DNA of 64,000 nt, from the NCBI RefSeq assembly GCF_021412585.1, contig NZ_JAKCMI010000040.1:41175-105174 (forward strand), read 5' to 3'. The position numbers were made by a program, and so were the translations under genes. Origin of the DNA: Halomonas alkalisoli. GTDB taxonomy: Bacteria; Pseudomonadota; Gammaproteobacteria; Pseudomonadales; Halomonadaceae. Each line of letters begins with the position of its first letter. The first letter of the stretch is position 1. Below the pieces are notes generated by a model. It had not been told where the DNA came from. It made no database searches and worked only from the letters and a program-made list of their open reading frames with translations. Positions 15,972-24,791 of this stretch are shown here, in pieces.

Positions 15972-16214
15972 ATGCGAATGCTATCTATCGGGCTGTTGAC
16001 CGGCGTGCTGGCTCTGGGACTCACTGGCTGCGGCACCACCACTGGCGAGCGAGCGCTGAGTGGCGCCGGCCTGGGGGCGGCCGCCGGCGCCGGCACCGCG
16101 GCCATGACTGGCGGCAACATGACCAAGGGGGCGGTGATCGGTGGTGGCCTGGGCGCTGCCGTCGGGGCGGCCACCAACCGCGATGACATCGACCTGGGAC
16201 GTCGGCGTCGCTGA
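15972..16214 (+). CDS. Glycine-zipper lipoprotein
   Basis: An 80-residue secreted protein. Residues 1-20 form a lipoprotein signal peptide with lipobox LTGC (Cys20). The mature part is Gly/Ala-rich with GAGLGAAAGAGTAAM and VIGGGLGAAVGAAT repeats typical of glycine-zipper envelope proteins (OmpA-like or SlyB-like), and ends in a basic RRRR tail. A GGGAGGG ribosome site lies just upstream. It is likely anchored in the outer membrane; its role is not known. Confidence 0.8.
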   Translation: MRMLSIGLLTGVLALGLTGCGTTTGERALSGAGLGAAAGAGTAAMTGGNMTKGAVIGGGLGAAVGAATNRDDIDLGRRRR

Positions 16215-16254
16215 TCCCCTTGGAACAGGGGGCGGGGCAGGAGTGGTGAGAGGG

Positions 16255-16641
16255 TCAAACCAACTGGATCGGGCCGGGGTAGCGTGCCACTGTTGAGTCT
16301 GCCGTGAGCAGCAGGATGCCTTCGCTTTCCGCCTGGGCGATCAGCATGCGGTCGAAAGGGTCGCGGTGGATGGGGGGCAGGTGGTGCACGGCCAGAGCAT
16401 GGCCGCTGGTAATGGGTAGTTCGATATAGCCGTTATCCGCTAGACCCCGGCGTAGCAAATAGGGGTCGACCCTGAAGTCCTCTCGGCCGAGGCCGGCCTT
16501 GATGGTGACTTCCCATATGCTTGCCGAACTGAACCAGAGTTCGTTGGATTCGTCGAGAAGCCGTGCACGTGCCGCTTCGGAGAGCTGTTCGGGTTGTGAG
16601 GCCGCCCACAGCAGCAGGTGGGTATCCAACAGCAGGATCAT
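16255..16641 (-). CDS. vapC: PIN-domain ribonuclease toxin VapC
   Basis: A 128-residue PIN-domain protein; VapC toxins cut tRNA or rRNA. The first acidic residue is Asp6 in LLLDTHLLLWAA, a second cluster is in SSASIWEV (Glu43), and the DPFDRMLIAQA block (Asp93, Asp96) and final LTADST (Asp115) complete the set. Its ATG overlaps the stop of the antitoxin gene (ATGA), the usual toxin-antitoxin coupling. Confidence 0.9.
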   Translation of the reverse strand: MILLLDTHLLLWAASQPEQLSEAARARLLDESNELWFSSASIWEVTIKAGLGREDFRVDPYLLRRGLADNGYIELPITSGHALAVHHLPPIHRDPFDRMLIAQAESEGILLLTADSTVARYPGPIQLV

Positions 16642-16889
16642 GTGGTGGGCTCGCCTCCGAACTCGTCGGCGATGGTGTCGCCTCCCATGGTGTCGAAGTC
16701 CTCGGGGATCTCGAAAGCGCCTTTCAGGAAGCCCAGGCGCTGACTCTGACCGCTTGCCGGGGCATCCATGGGCATCAGCTTGGCGATGGGATGGCCTGCC
16801 TTGGCGATCACCACTGTTTCTCCCTGGGCGGCGCGAGCCAGCAGACGTGAGAGATGGGTCTTGGCTTCGTGGATATTCACGATATCCAT
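16638..16889 (-). CDS. vapB: Phd/YefM-family antitoxin (VapB)
   Basis: I place the start at 16889 (83 aa, MDIVNIHEAKTHLSRLLARA) because CAGGAG lies 6 bp upstream; longer frames run through the operator. The NIHEAKTHLSRLL start and the GETVVIAKAGHPIAKLMP stretch are typical of Phd/YefM antitoxins. The acidic C-terminus should wrap the VapC active site. A perfect palindrome at 16910-16939 is the probable autoregulation site. Confidence 0.9.
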   Translation of the reverse strand: MDIVNIHEAKTHLSRLLARAAQGETVVIAKAGHPIAKLMPMDAPASGQSQRLGFLKGAFEIPEDFDTMGGDTIADEFGGEPTT

Positions 16890-16909
16890 GTTTGGCTCCT
16901 GAGGCTCAT

Positions 16910-16939
16910 AAACTAAACTAAGTTGGTCTAGTTTAGTTT
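16910..16939. promoter_or_regulatory. Palindromic operator of vapBC
   Basis: AAACTAAACTA (16910-16920) and TAGTTTAGTTT (16929-16939) are perfect 11-bp inverted repeats with an 8-bp spacer, 20 bp upstream of the vapB start. Antitoxin-toxin complexes bind such palindromes to repress their own operon. Confidence 0.7.
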
Positions 16940-17123
16940 GTCTGTCCAGAATCCGCCAACTTCCGTTCTGCCCCTTCCGCATGGTTGGTCGACATGTTGT
17001 GCGACGAGCAGACCGGTTATCCGAGGCACTTGGCCACGGCGAAGATCAGTCCCGAGGCCTTCTCGAGGCCAGGAAAGTCGCATAGACCGGTGTCTACGAA
17101 TACAGGGTAAGATCAGCTCCCAC

Positions 17124-18866
17124 CTAACGCCACTCCAGGTCCACCGCGATCGGGTCGTGGTCCGAGGAGCGGAAGGGATCGGGGCTGAAGTGGGGCGTTG
17201 CATTGTCCGGTCCGTCGTAGCCGAGGAAAGGCGGCTCGTCGGCATTGATGGGCCACGGGCGGACCTCCGCGGTTGCTGCGGCCAGTTCGTGGCTGGCCAG
17301 GGCATGATCCAGGTAGCCCGACTCACCGCGGAACACATAGCTATAGCGGCGCTCCGGCGGCAGCTTGCGGGCCATCAGGTTGACCAGTCCTGCGTGGGTC
17401 AGGGTGCGGATCGGGTCCTCGGCGCCGTAGGCGTTGAGGTCGCCGATCAGCAGCAGGCGCTCGTGTCCCTCGGCGGCAGCGAGGCGGTCCAGGAAGTCGT
17501 TCATGGCCTGTGCCTGTTCCACCCGGCGCTGGTTCCAGCAGCCCTGGCCGTGGTCGATATCGCCCCGGGGCGGGCAGCCGGTCTTGGACTTGAAGTGGGC
17601 GGTGACGACGCCGAAGGCGGGGCCGCCGTCCAGGCTGCGGAAGAAGGCCGCCAGCGGAGGGCGGTGATGGGTGGGGTCGTCGTCGGCATAGAGCTCGCTC
17701 ACGGCTTCTACCCGGTCCGGCCGGTAGATCAGGGCGAGCTTGATGGCATCGCTGCCGCGGTTGGCATCCCCACCGACCGCACGATAGCGGACCCCGGTTC
17801 GCTCGCTCAGCTGCTCGACAAGGTCGGCCAGGGCGCGCGAGTCGTTCTCGACTTCCACCAGGGCCAGGATGTCGGCCTGCAGGCCCTCAACCGCAGCGGC
17901 GAGCTTGGCTCGCTGGCGTTCCAGCTCTTCGGCGTTGGCGGCGCCGCGCTGGCCGAGTGTGGTGAAGTAGTTCTCGACGTTGAAGGTCGCCACCCGCAGG
18001 CGCTCTTCAGGGGCCGGCAGCGGCCCCGGGCGCGGGTTGGCGTCTTCGAAGTATGGCTCCAGGGTCGGGTGTAGGCGGTAGGCGTCGAAGGCGTAGGTAA
18101 GTATCCCGGTCAGCCCCTCGACGCTGCTGCCGACGCGACGGCTGCCGTCCGCATCCAGGTAGGGAATGGGGGTCGGAAAGGCGCGGTAGCTGCCGTCGTC
18201 CAGCACGAGGATATCCCGCTGCTGGGTCTCGCCGGGGGTATTGGTGGGGCGGAACAGGCGTTCGGCGGCCAGCGCGAGGCTGCCATAGCGGGCGAGTTCG
18301 TAGTTGCCGGTGACGGTCAGGGCCTGCGGAAACGCCAGCAGCAGTCCCTCCTTCCGTGACAGCTGCTCCTCGCTGAGTGGCCAGTTCACCGTCAACGGTT
18401 CAGGCAGTTGGTCGCGGGCGCAGGGCTCGATCCGCTCGACCCGCTGCAACTGGATCTGGCCGCGGTACTCGCCGGTGCTGGCGTGGAGCTGCAGGTGTGT
18501 GCCGGGAGCGATAAGCGCCGCGTCGCTCGGCGTTGCGCTGGGCATATAGACGAACAGGCCGACAGGGCCATGCTCGGTCGCCTGTTGCAGATAGAAACCG
18601 CCCAGCCGTTCGCGGCCGAGGAACTCCCCGGTCACCACGCCGTCGGCGATCACCTCGTGGCCGGAAGGCAGGGCCGGACGTTCGCCATGGCCCTTGATGG
18701 CGGCCAGGTCGGTGCTGGACGGCTCGGGGCAGCTGGCCGCCACCGGTGCGGCCCCCAGCAGCAGGGCAAGCAGCAGAGGTAGTGGCCCTATGCACCGGGC
18801 CACGGCATGGCGGCGGCGCTTGTCGGTGGCAGGGGGCTGGTCGATGTCGGTCATGGTGCTCTCCAT
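17124..18866 (-). CDS. ExeM/NucH-type extracellular endonuclease
   Basis: A 580-residue secreted nuclease. A basic start is followed by a hydrophobic signal (PLPLLLALLLGAAPVAAS), so cleavage is near residue 45. An OB-fold-like domain (about 60-280) precedes an endonuclease/exonuclease/phosphatase domain (about 290-580) with RVATFNVENYF, LALVEVEN, GGDANRGSDAIKLALIYRP, VTAHFKSKTG, IGDLNAYG and the final SSDHDPI. This order is that of ExeM/NucH nucleases, which digest external DNA for phosphate or biofilm release. The neighbouring azlCD genes are on the same strand but unrelated. Confidence 0.9.
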   Translation of the reverse strand: MESTMTDIDQPPATDKRRRHAVARCIGPLPLLLALLLGAAPVAASCPEPSSTDLAAIKGHGERPALPSGHEVIADGVVTGEFLGRERLGGFYLQQATEHGPVGLFVYMPSATPSDAALIAPGTHLQLHASTGEYRGQIQLQRVERIEPCARDQLPEPLTVNWPLSEEQLSRKEGLLLAFPQALTVTGNYELARYGSLALAAERLFRPTNTPGETQQRDILVLDDGSYRAFPTPIPYLDADGSRRVGSSVEGLTGILTYAFDAYRLHPTLEPYFEDANPRPGPLPAPEERLRVATFNVENYFTTLGQRGAANAEELERQRAKLAAAVEGLQADILALVEVENDSRALADLVEQLSERTGVRYRAVGGDANRGSDAIKLALIYRPDRVEAVSELYADDDPTHHRPPLAAFFRSLDGGPAFGVVTAHFKSKTGCPPRGDIDHGQGCWNQRRVEQAQAMNDFLDRLAAAEGHERLLLIGDLNAYGAEDPIRTLTHAGLVNLMARKLPPERRYSYVFRGESGYLDHALASHELAAATAEVRPWPINADEPPFLGYDGPDNATPHFSPDPFRSSDHDPIAVDLEWR

Positions 18867-18923
18867 GGCGAAGGCGGACAGATGGCGCGCGACTCGGGCT
18901 CGTCCAACGGCCGGATACTCTCA

Positions 18924-19057
18924 CGATCCCGCTAGGACGCCAGGCCCGCCAGCATCACCACCACACCATAGGCCGTTACCCCGGCTGCGACGATCCCGCT
19001 AGGACGCCAGGCCCGCCAGCATCACCACCACACCATAGGCCGTTACCCCGGCTGCGA
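18924..19057. repeat. 67-bp tandem duplication at the 3' end of azlD
   Basis: Two identical 67-bp units, 18924-18990 and 18991-19057, each starting CGATCCCGCTAGGACGCC. The right unit contains the last codons and stop of azlD; the left unit is a non-coding copy beyond the stop. Identity of the copies implies a recent slippage event or an assembly artefact. Confidence 0.9.
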
Positions 19058-19346
19058 CCGGCCAGCCCAGTGTACGCTTGTGCCACCAGACAGCCAGGGT
19101 CGCCAAGACACCGATGACGGTGGCCAGCCAGGAGAGGGCGCCAGGCGCCACCGGCATCAGCGATACCCCGAAGACGGCGGCAATCATCAACGGGCCTAGC
19201 AGGCTTAGCCACTGGGGCATCGCTTCCAGGCTGTCGTCGTTGGCTTGCCGCTCCAGGCGACGCTGCATCCACACCAGAGGCAGTAGCCGCATCAGCAGGG
19301 TACCCAGCGCCGAAGCGAGGACGGCGACCCAGAGGGCGCTACTCAT
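18999..19346 (-). CDS. azlD: AzlD-family branched-chain amino acid exporter subunit
   Basis: A 115-residue membrane protein with four hydrophobic segments and the LLPLVWMQRR stretch of AzlD. It pairs with AzlC to export branched-chain amino acids or analogues. Its start overlaps the end of azlC by 8 bp. The last residues lie in a 67-bp tandem duplication that does not change the protein. Confidence 0.9.
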   Translation of the reverse strand: MSSALWVAVLASALGTLLMRLLPLVWMQRRLERQANDDSLEAMPQWLSLLGPLMIAAVFGVSLMPVAPGALSWLATVIGVLATLAVWWHKRTLGWPVAAGVTAYGVVVMLAGLAS

Positions 19347-20076
19347 GGCGTTCTCCTTTCCCTGTGGTGACGAACTTCACGCTATAGAAGCACAGCGCGC
19401 CGCAGACGGCGGCAAGCGGAATCGCCACGTTGGTGAGCCCGCTCATCGTCAGCAGCAGGGCGATGCCGATGGTGATGGCCAGGGCCAGGGCCAGGCTCCA
19501 GCGCCGCGAGGTGAAGCGGGGCGCTATCAGCACCAGGAAGAGGGCGGGCAGGGCGAAGGGCAGGATCTCACCCATCAGGGCCCAGCGGGCGACCAGTTCG
19601 CCGCCGGCCACCGCGCCCAGCGCCGTGCCACCGATCCAGCTCAACCAGGCCAGCAGGGCGGCACCGGTGAACCAGCCGAGGCGCTGGGAGGCTGGCAGCT
19701 GGGGCAGGCGGGCGTGGGCCACGGCGAACACCTGGTCGGTAAGGCCGTGCATCAGCCACGGCCACCATCGGCTGGACGTCAGCCAGGGGGCCAGGTTGGG
19801 GGCGTAGACCACGTGGCGCACGTTGATCAGCAGGGTCATGGCCACCACCAGCCACAGCGGCGCCCCGGCGGCGACCATGCCGACGAACAGGAACTGGGAG
19901 GCGCCGGCATAGATCAGCGTCGAGATGAGCACGGCTTCCCAGGCACTGAAGCCGGCCTGGGTGGCGATCAGTCCGAAGGAGATGGCCACCGGCACATAGC
20001 CGCCGAGCAGCGGAATGGCCTCGCGCATGCCCGTCAACCAGGCGCGGGACGGCGAGGACGTGGCTTGCAGGCTCAT
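19339..20076 (-). CDS. azlC: AzlC-family branched-chain amino acid exporter subunit
   Basis: A 245-residue permease with about seven membrane segments; GYVPVAISFGL and STLIYAGASQFLFVGM are AzlC hallmarks, as is LINVRHVVYAP. I use ATG at 20076, which overlaps the stop of the upstream regulator (ATGA) and has GAGGAG upstream; a longer frame to 20154 would overlap that gene. It forms a regulator-azlC-azlD operon. Confidence 0.9.
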   Translation of the reverse strand: MSLQATSSPSRAWLTGMREAIPLLGGYVPVAISFGLIATQAGFSAWEAVLISTLIYAGASQFLFVGMVAAGAPLWLVVAMTLLINVRHVVYAPNLAPWLTSSRWWPWLMHGLTDQVFAVAHARLPQLPASQRLGWFTGAALLAWLSWIGGTALGAVAGGELVARWALMGEILPFALPALFLVLIAPRFTSRRWSLALALAITIGIALLLTMSGLTNVAIPLAAVCGALCFYSVKFVTTGKGERHE

Positions 20077-20600
20077 GAGGTGGTCTCCTCGTGATAGACG
20101 ACGCTGAGCAGCAGCGTGGCCCAGGTGTCCCGGGTGCGATAGAGGTGCGGGCAATCGGCGGCGAAGGTGAGGGTGTCGCCGGCCGAGAGGCGCTTGGTGG
20201 CGCCTTCCGGCCCGGCCTCCAGTGTGCCGCTGATAAGCGTGAGGGATTCCCGGGCACCCGGGGTATGGGGCTCGGCTCGGCGCGTGGTGTGGGGCGCGCA
20301 GCGCATCCAGTAGGCATCCACCTGGGGGTGATCCTTGCCCTGGTCGAGCAGGCGCACCTCCACGCCGTCCTCGCCAAGCGGCACGGCAATGGGGGCCACA
20401 AGAGTGCCGAAGGGTACCTTCAACTGCACCGCCAGGCGCCAGATGGTGTCCAGGGTGGGGTTGCCATTGCCCTGCTCGAGGCGTGACAGGTTCGACTTGG
20501 CGATGCCGGCGGCGGCGGCCAGCTGCGAGAGCGACCAGCCTTGCGCCAGGCGCAGGGTCTGCAGGTGCTGGCCCAGGGTGCCGAGTGAGAGCTTGTCCAT
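20073..20600 (-). CDS. XRE-cupin transcriptional regulator of azlCD
   Basis: A 175-residue regulator. Residues 6-62 are an XRE helix-turn-helix (LAAAAGIAKSNLSRLEQGNG), and residues 95-170 a small cupin domain (SAGDTLTFAADCPHLYR) that probably senses a small ligand. This architecture commonly controls transporter genes next to it. It is coupled to azlC through an ATGA overlap, and an inverted repeat at 20622-20653 just upstream may be its own operator. Confidence 0.85.
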   Translation of the reverse strand: MDKLSLGTLGQHLQTLRLAQGWSLSQLAAAAGIAKSNLSRLEQGNGNPTLDTIWRLAVQLKVPFGTLVAPIAVPLGEDGVEVRLLDQGKDHPQVDAYWMRCAPHTTRRAEPHTPGARESLTLISGTLEAGPEGATKRLSAGDTLTFAADCPHLYRTRDTWATLLLSVVYHEETTS

Positions 20601-20621
20601 GGTGGTAGTGGGTTCCGAACT

Positions 20622-20653
20622 GTTCCTTTTAACGAACGTTCTATTAAAGGAAC
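20622..20653. promoter_or_regulatory. Inverted repeat upstream of XRE-azlCD operon
   Basis: GTTCCTTTTAA and TTAAAGGAAC form an imperfect palindrome around a central GAACGTTC, 21 bp upstream of the regulator start. It is the likely operator of the XRE-cupin protein. Confidence 0.5.
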
Positions 20654-20702
20654 AAATCTGTCAACCCTTACCGCTCAGCCTCATGTCGTGCTGGCAGGTG
20701 CC

Positions 20703-20924
20703 TCAAACGAACTCCGAATCATCGGTTCTGACCGTCACACCACCCTCCTCGCCCGGCACCATGACCATGAACTCGCCGTTGCCGAGGTAGGTCACGTCGT
20801 GGCCATCGTGAGTTCGGAAGGCGGAGGTGCCGCTAACCGCGCCCGTATGCTGCATTTCGCTGAGTTCGTGGGCGCTGGTGAACATGTCGATCATGTACTC
20901 GCGGCCTTGGTCGTCGAAGGCCAT
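20703..20924 (-). CDS. Small hypothetical protein
   Basis: A 73-residue acidic protein (MAFDDQGREYMIDMFTSAHE, with YLGNGEFMVMVPGEEG nearer the end). The start at 20924 has AAAGGA upstream; longer frames extend into AT-poor non-coding sequence. Codon bias fits the chromosome. It has no signal peptide or recognised domain, and is probably monocistronic. Confidence 0.65.
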   Translation of the reverse strand: MAFDDQGREYMIDMFTSAHELSEMQHTGAVSGTSAFRTHDGHDVTYLGNGEFMVMVPGEEGGVTVRTDDSEFV

Positions 20925-21259
20925 TATGGTCCTTTCATGCTGGGTCACTGTATTGCCCTCCCGATGATGTCTTCCCCCTGATGTATAGCAGCATACATAG
21001 CAACGCTGCGACGGCTGGCGAGCCGCAGCCTGCAATGGCACCCAGGTGGACTCCTTCCGCTGACGTGTCGCCGTCTGACCTCGGATCAACGACGCTCGAC
21101 CTCCTTTTCGTTTGGGCATTCCGCTTAGGCATGGATAACCATCGCCCATCAGTCAAGCGGGATAGCGGTGCAGGGAGCGCGAGGCGATACATGGCAGGGC
21201 ACGGCCAGACCCGGCTGCTCGCAGCTGCGTGCGATCAGGTCAGTCGGGCTTTTTCCTGA
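20925..21259. other. Intergenic region without recognised gene
   Basis: About 335 bp between the small protein and the truncated receiver gene. It should hold the promoter of the 73-residue gene. Short frames on both strands lack ribosome sites and coding bias. Confidence 0.5.
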
Positions 21260-21565
21260 TCACCGCCGGTGGCGGTCAAGCAGCCACGGACTGGGCGGTT
21301 CAACCGCTTTACGATTGACGTCTGCCTTAGCCAGCCTGGGGGCGTCGGCCGCGGCATCATCTTGGGCAATGCGCGAGTCTGAAACCACCAGGTCGATGGG
21401 CTCCTCGTGCATGAGCGCTAGCGCCTCATCCCCGTTACTGGCGGTGAGCAGGCGGTAGCCCTCTTGTCGCAGCACGCGACGGAGGGCACGAAGGATGTTT
21501 GGCTCATCATCGACCAGAAGAATGTTGGCGACAGGGGCATCGGTGATTAAGGTATCAGCAGTCAT
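21260..21565 (-). CDS. Truncated response-regulator receiver
   Basis: A 101-residue protein from ATG at 21565 (GAAGG upstream; a GTG at 21586 is an alternative). It starts as a receiver: ILLVDDEPNILRALRRVLRQ with the acidic pair, then LVVSDSR with the phosphorylation Asp. After that the expected MPGMDG loop, the Thr and Lys strands and helix 5 are absent; the sequence becomes AQDDAAADAPRL and ends. It is 24 bp after a histidine kinase gene and may be a decayed partner or a phosphate sink, but it cannot fold as a full receiver. Confidence 0.7.
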   Translation of the reverse strand: MTADTLITDAPVANILLVDDEPNILRALRRVLRQEGYRLLTASNGDEALALMHEEPIDLVVSDSRIAQDDAAADAPRLAKADVNRKAVEPPSPWLLDRHRR

Positions 21566-21589
21566 ACCAACCTTCGTTACGTTCACAGT

Positions 21590-22405
21590 TCAGTGGGGTT
21601 GGATAATAGGCAGCCAGACACGAAAGCGGGTGCCGCGGCCCTCTTCGCTTTCCACTTCGATATGCCCGCCGTGCTTCTGCACAATGCTCGATGAGAGGGA
21701 CAGGCCCAGTCCCGTGCCTTCTCCTACCGCCTTGGTGGAGAAGAAGGGTTCGAACAAACGATCGATGTGTTCGGCCTTGATGCCGCGTCCAGTATCATGC
21801 ACTTCGAACCAGGCCATGCCGGCTTCACAGCCGGTGCTCAAGGTGATGACGCCACGCTCTTCGATGGCGTGGGCGGCATTGGTCAGCAGGTTGAGCGCGA
21901 CCTGATTGAGCTGGGAAGGGAGGCATTCGATTTCCGGCAGGTCGCCGTAGGCTTTTATCACCTCAGCCTTGTACTTCAGTTCGTTGCTGACCAGGTTCAA
22001 GGTGGAATCGAGCCCACGATGCAAGTCGGAGGGGCGAAAGTCCTCCTCGTCGATATGCGAAAAATCCTTGAGGGCAGTAATGATTGTCTTTACCCGGCCG
22101 ATCCCCTCTTCCGATTCGCTGATCAGGGCTTGGACGTCATCGCGTATATAGCTGTACTCGAGTGTTTCGATCAGACTCTTGAGCTCTTCTAAACTGCTTA
22201 CCGTCTCGGTGGCATCGATGATCTTGACCAGATCGTCGACGTAGCCGGCGAGGGCCTTGAGATTGGAGAAGACATAACCGATGGGATTATTGATTTCATG
22301 GGCAACGCCTGCGGCGAGCTGGCCAATGGCGGCCATCTTCTCGGACTGGAGCAACTGGGCGTCGACCTCCGCGAGGTCTCGAAGCAGGTGTTTCTTGTGG
22401 ATCAT
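21590..22405 (-). CDS. Soluble sensor histidine kinase
   Basis: A 271-residue kinase without membrane or sensor domain. His36 lies in AAGVAHEINNPIGYVF, followed by an insert typical of HisKA kinases paired with receiver proteins, then N box NLLTNAAHAI, G1 box DTGRGI, F box LFEPFFSTK and G2 GEGTGLGLSLS. The start chosen is ATG at 22405; a longer frame to 22501 has no support. It closely resembles the kinase at 24788-25939 and lies downstream of the receiver-ATPase gene, so it probably belongs to the same pathway. Confidence 0.85.
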   Translation of the reverse strand: MIHKKHLLRDLAEVDAQLLQSEKMAAIGQLAAGVAHEINNPIGYVFSNLKALAGYVDDLVKIIDATETVSSLEELKSLIETLEYSYIRDDVQALISESEEGIGRVKTIITALKDFSHIDEEDFRPSDLHRGLDSTLNLVSNELKYKAEVIKAYGDLPEIECLPSQLNQVALNLLTNAAHAIEERGVITLSTGCEAGMAWFEVHDTGRGIKAEHIDRLFEPFFSTKAVGEGTGLGLSLSSSIVQKHGGHIEVESEEGRGTRFRVWLPIIQPH

Positions 22406-22550
22406 GGTGGGTTCCAGTATGGCTCGCCGCGACGCTCGACAGGATGAAAGAGAAGGCTCTACCTCTCTTATCGGCTTGCCGAAGGCGGCCTTTAGGCGCA
22501 CCGAAGAAAAGTTGGACGAAAAGCCTGCATGTGCTGACCGCCGAGAGTAT

Positions 22551-24791
22551 TCAGCCCTGGCTCTGCACGGCTTCGGGCTGGGGACCCAAGACGCGTAGCA
22601 CTTCCTCCGTGGTGGTCAAGCCTTGCGACACCTTGGCGTGGGCATCGTCGAGCAGGGTGAGGTGTTGCCCGCTTCTGGCCAGGGCCTGGAGCTGCCAGGG
22701 GTCGTGTCCGCTGGCGATGGCACTGCGTAACGCATCCGTCAGCAGAATGACCTCATGGAGAGCAGTGCGTCCCCGGTATCCGCGATGACAATGGTTGCAT
22801 CCCACGGCCTGCCAGGTGGATTTCGGCGCCTGGGTGAAGGAGCCGCCGAGAGTGTCGCTGGCTGCCGCATCCGTGTTTGACGGCCTGCGACACTGGGTAC
22901 AAAGCCGTCTTACCAGGCGCTGCATCACCAAGGCTTCCAATCCAGAAGCGATCTCCAGGGCGTTGGCCTGGGAGACGAGTAGCCGCGTGAACACATCGGC
23001 AATGGAGGTGGCGCTCATCGCCGTGAGGACCTTTCCCTCGTAGACGGCAGTCCGCAGCGCCTTGGCAATGATCCGGGCATCTCGATGGTCATCGATCAGT
23101 ACCACTTCGGGACTCTGAGCCAGCACCGCATCGAGCATGTCAGAGGTGCTGTCGTTGAGTTCGCGCAGCAGACGCGATTGACTCACTGCCTCGTTGACGT
23201 ATTGCATGGGTTGTTCGAGTGCGATGTGATGACGGGAGACCCCGCCGCTCTTAAGCAGTGCGTGGAGCAGCATCGTCTTGCCGCTGTCGGCGGGGCCTGC
23301 GGCCAGGATCATGCCTCGGGGTTGGGCGAAGGCGTGTTCCAGTCGCTGCAGGTTAGCCTGTGACAGGCCGAGTTCGTGCAGTGGGATCACGCTTGAGTTG
23401 CGCGGGGCGAGCGTGATATAGACCTGCTCACCATGTGCTGTGGGGAGCGTGGAAACTGTCATTTCCACGATGTTCATGGGGGTCTTGACGATAATATGGC
23501 CTTCCTGAGGCGACTGCTGTTCGGCGACGTCCAGCTCGGCCATGACCTTGAGGCGTGACACCACGGCAACGAGCAGGGTGGTGGGTACCTGGATGGTGTC
23601 CTGCATCAGGCCGTTGAGGCGATATCTCACCGACACCGCATCGAGTCTCGGCTGGATGAGGATGCCTCGGGCGCCCAGCTTGACTGCCTCGAGCAGGATG
23701 CCATTGACCAGGCGTATGGCGGGGGGATCTACCGAACTGGTTAGGATCTCCTGAAGGCTCTCGGTGCTGCCCCAGTCGTCGAGTACGATCTCGATTTCCT
23801 CGTAGGGTGGCTCCTCCTCATCGGCAGCGGTATCGCACAGCCAGCCATATCGCTCGGCGGTCTCCTCCAGTTTGGCCGTCAGCTGGTCGATGCGGCACAG
23901 CAGCGGTCGAATCGTATAGCCGGTGATAACCGCCAGGGCATCAATCAGTCCGGTATCGAGAGGGTCGGCCATGGCCAAGTCCAGCCGGCCTCCCTCGAGG
24001 CGGGAAGGAAACACCCATTGTCGTTCACACGTGGAGAAAGGCAGGGCCGGGAGCAAGCTCGGATTCGGCTGCACCTCGCGCAAGTCGATCTCTTCGCACA
24101 ACTGGTCGTCCCTCAGAAAGGCGTATAGCCTATTGGCATCCAGCCATTCGTTGCTCAGGATGCCCTGGATGGCGGTCAGTCGGGCATTTTGCATCTGGCC
24201 GTGGAGCCGCTGCAGTTGCCGGGCATTGATCATGCCTCGGGAATGCAGCAAGTGAGCAAGCTGGCTGCGCGTTGCCACCCCGATCTCATCCAGGTCGAAT
24301 GTTGGCTGCGGGTCCGCAGCGGTTTTGCTGACGGCCCCCCTGCGCTTGCGCGTCTCATACTGCTCGAGTGCCAGGGCCACTGTCAGTCTGAGATCGTCAT
24401 CGTTCCAGGGTTTGAGATTGAAATGGTAGACGGCTCCCTCTTTCATGGAACCCAGCACGACATCGGAATTGGCATAGCCTGTGAGCATGATTCTCAGGAT
24501 GCGAGGCCAGCGCTTGCGGACGATCTGCAGCAGCGCATTGCCATCCATGCCGGGCATCTTGAAGTCGCTGATGACGACTTCCACTGCTTCGCCCTCCAGT
24601 ATATCCAGTGCTGCTTCCGCACTCTCCGCGAAACGCAGCTCATAATTCTCGCGGTGAAACACACGGCGTAGCGCTGAGAGGATATGCGGATCGTCATCGA
24701 CGAAGAGCAACCGGTATGGCCGGCCTGGTTCAGCGGGCTCCGGCAAGGCTGATGTGCTGCCCGTGAACAGGGCTCCGTAACGGTGGGTCAT
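22551..24791 (-). CDS. Receiver domain fused to GspE/PilB-type secretion ATPase
   Basis: A 746-residue fusion. Residues 26-140 are a receiver with FVDDDPHI and phospho-acceptor Asp76 in VISDFKMPGMDG. Residues about 165-310 resemble the MshEN/GspE N-terminal domain (ARQLQRLHGQMQ and LFLRDDQL-like repeats). Residues about 340-735 are a type II secretion/type IV pilus ATPase: Walker A is GPADSGKT (Lys505) instead of GPTGSGKT, the Walker B region is VVLIDD, and a zinc motif CTQC...CNHC is present. No pilus or secretion gene is nearby. Its ATG overlaps the upstream kinase stop (ATGA). It may be a degenerate regulator whose ATPase or cyclic-di-GMP-binding part is controlled by phosphorylation. Confidence 0.85.
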   Translation of the reverse strand: MTHRYGALFTGSTSALPEPAEPGRPYRLLFVDDDPHILSALRRVFHRENYELRFAESAEAALDILEGEAVEVVISDFKMPGMDGNALLQIVRKRWPRILRIMLTGYANSDVVLGSMKEGAVYHFNLKPWNDDDLRLTVALALEQYETRKRRGAVSKTAADPQPTFDLDEIGVATRSQLAHLLHSRGMINARQLQRLHGQMQNARLTAIQGILSNEWLDANRLYAFLRDDQLCEEIDLREVQPNPSLLPALPFSTCERQWVFPSRLEGGRLDLAMADPLDTGLIDALAVITGYTIRPLLCRIDQLTAKLEETAERYGWLCDTAADEEEPPYEEIEIVLDDWGSTESLQEILTSSVDPPAIRLVNGILLEAVKLGARGILIQPRLDAVSVRYRLNGLMQDTIQVPTTLLVAVVSRLKVMAELDVAEQQSPQEGHIIVKTPMNIVEMTVSTLPTAHGEQVYITLAPRNSSVIPLHELGLSQANLQRLEHAFAQPRGMILAAGPADSGKTMLLHALLKSGGVSRHHIALEQPMQYVNEAVSQSRLLRELNDSTSDMLDAVLAQSPEVVLIDDHRDARIIAKALRTAVYEGKVLTAMSATSIADVFTRLLVSQANALEIASGLEALVMQRLVRRLCTQCRRPSNTDAAASDTLGGSFTQAPKSTWQAVGCNHCHRGYRGRTALHEVILLTDALRSAIASGHDPWQLQALARSGQHLTLLDDAHAKVSQGLTTTEEVLRVLGPQPEAVQSQG

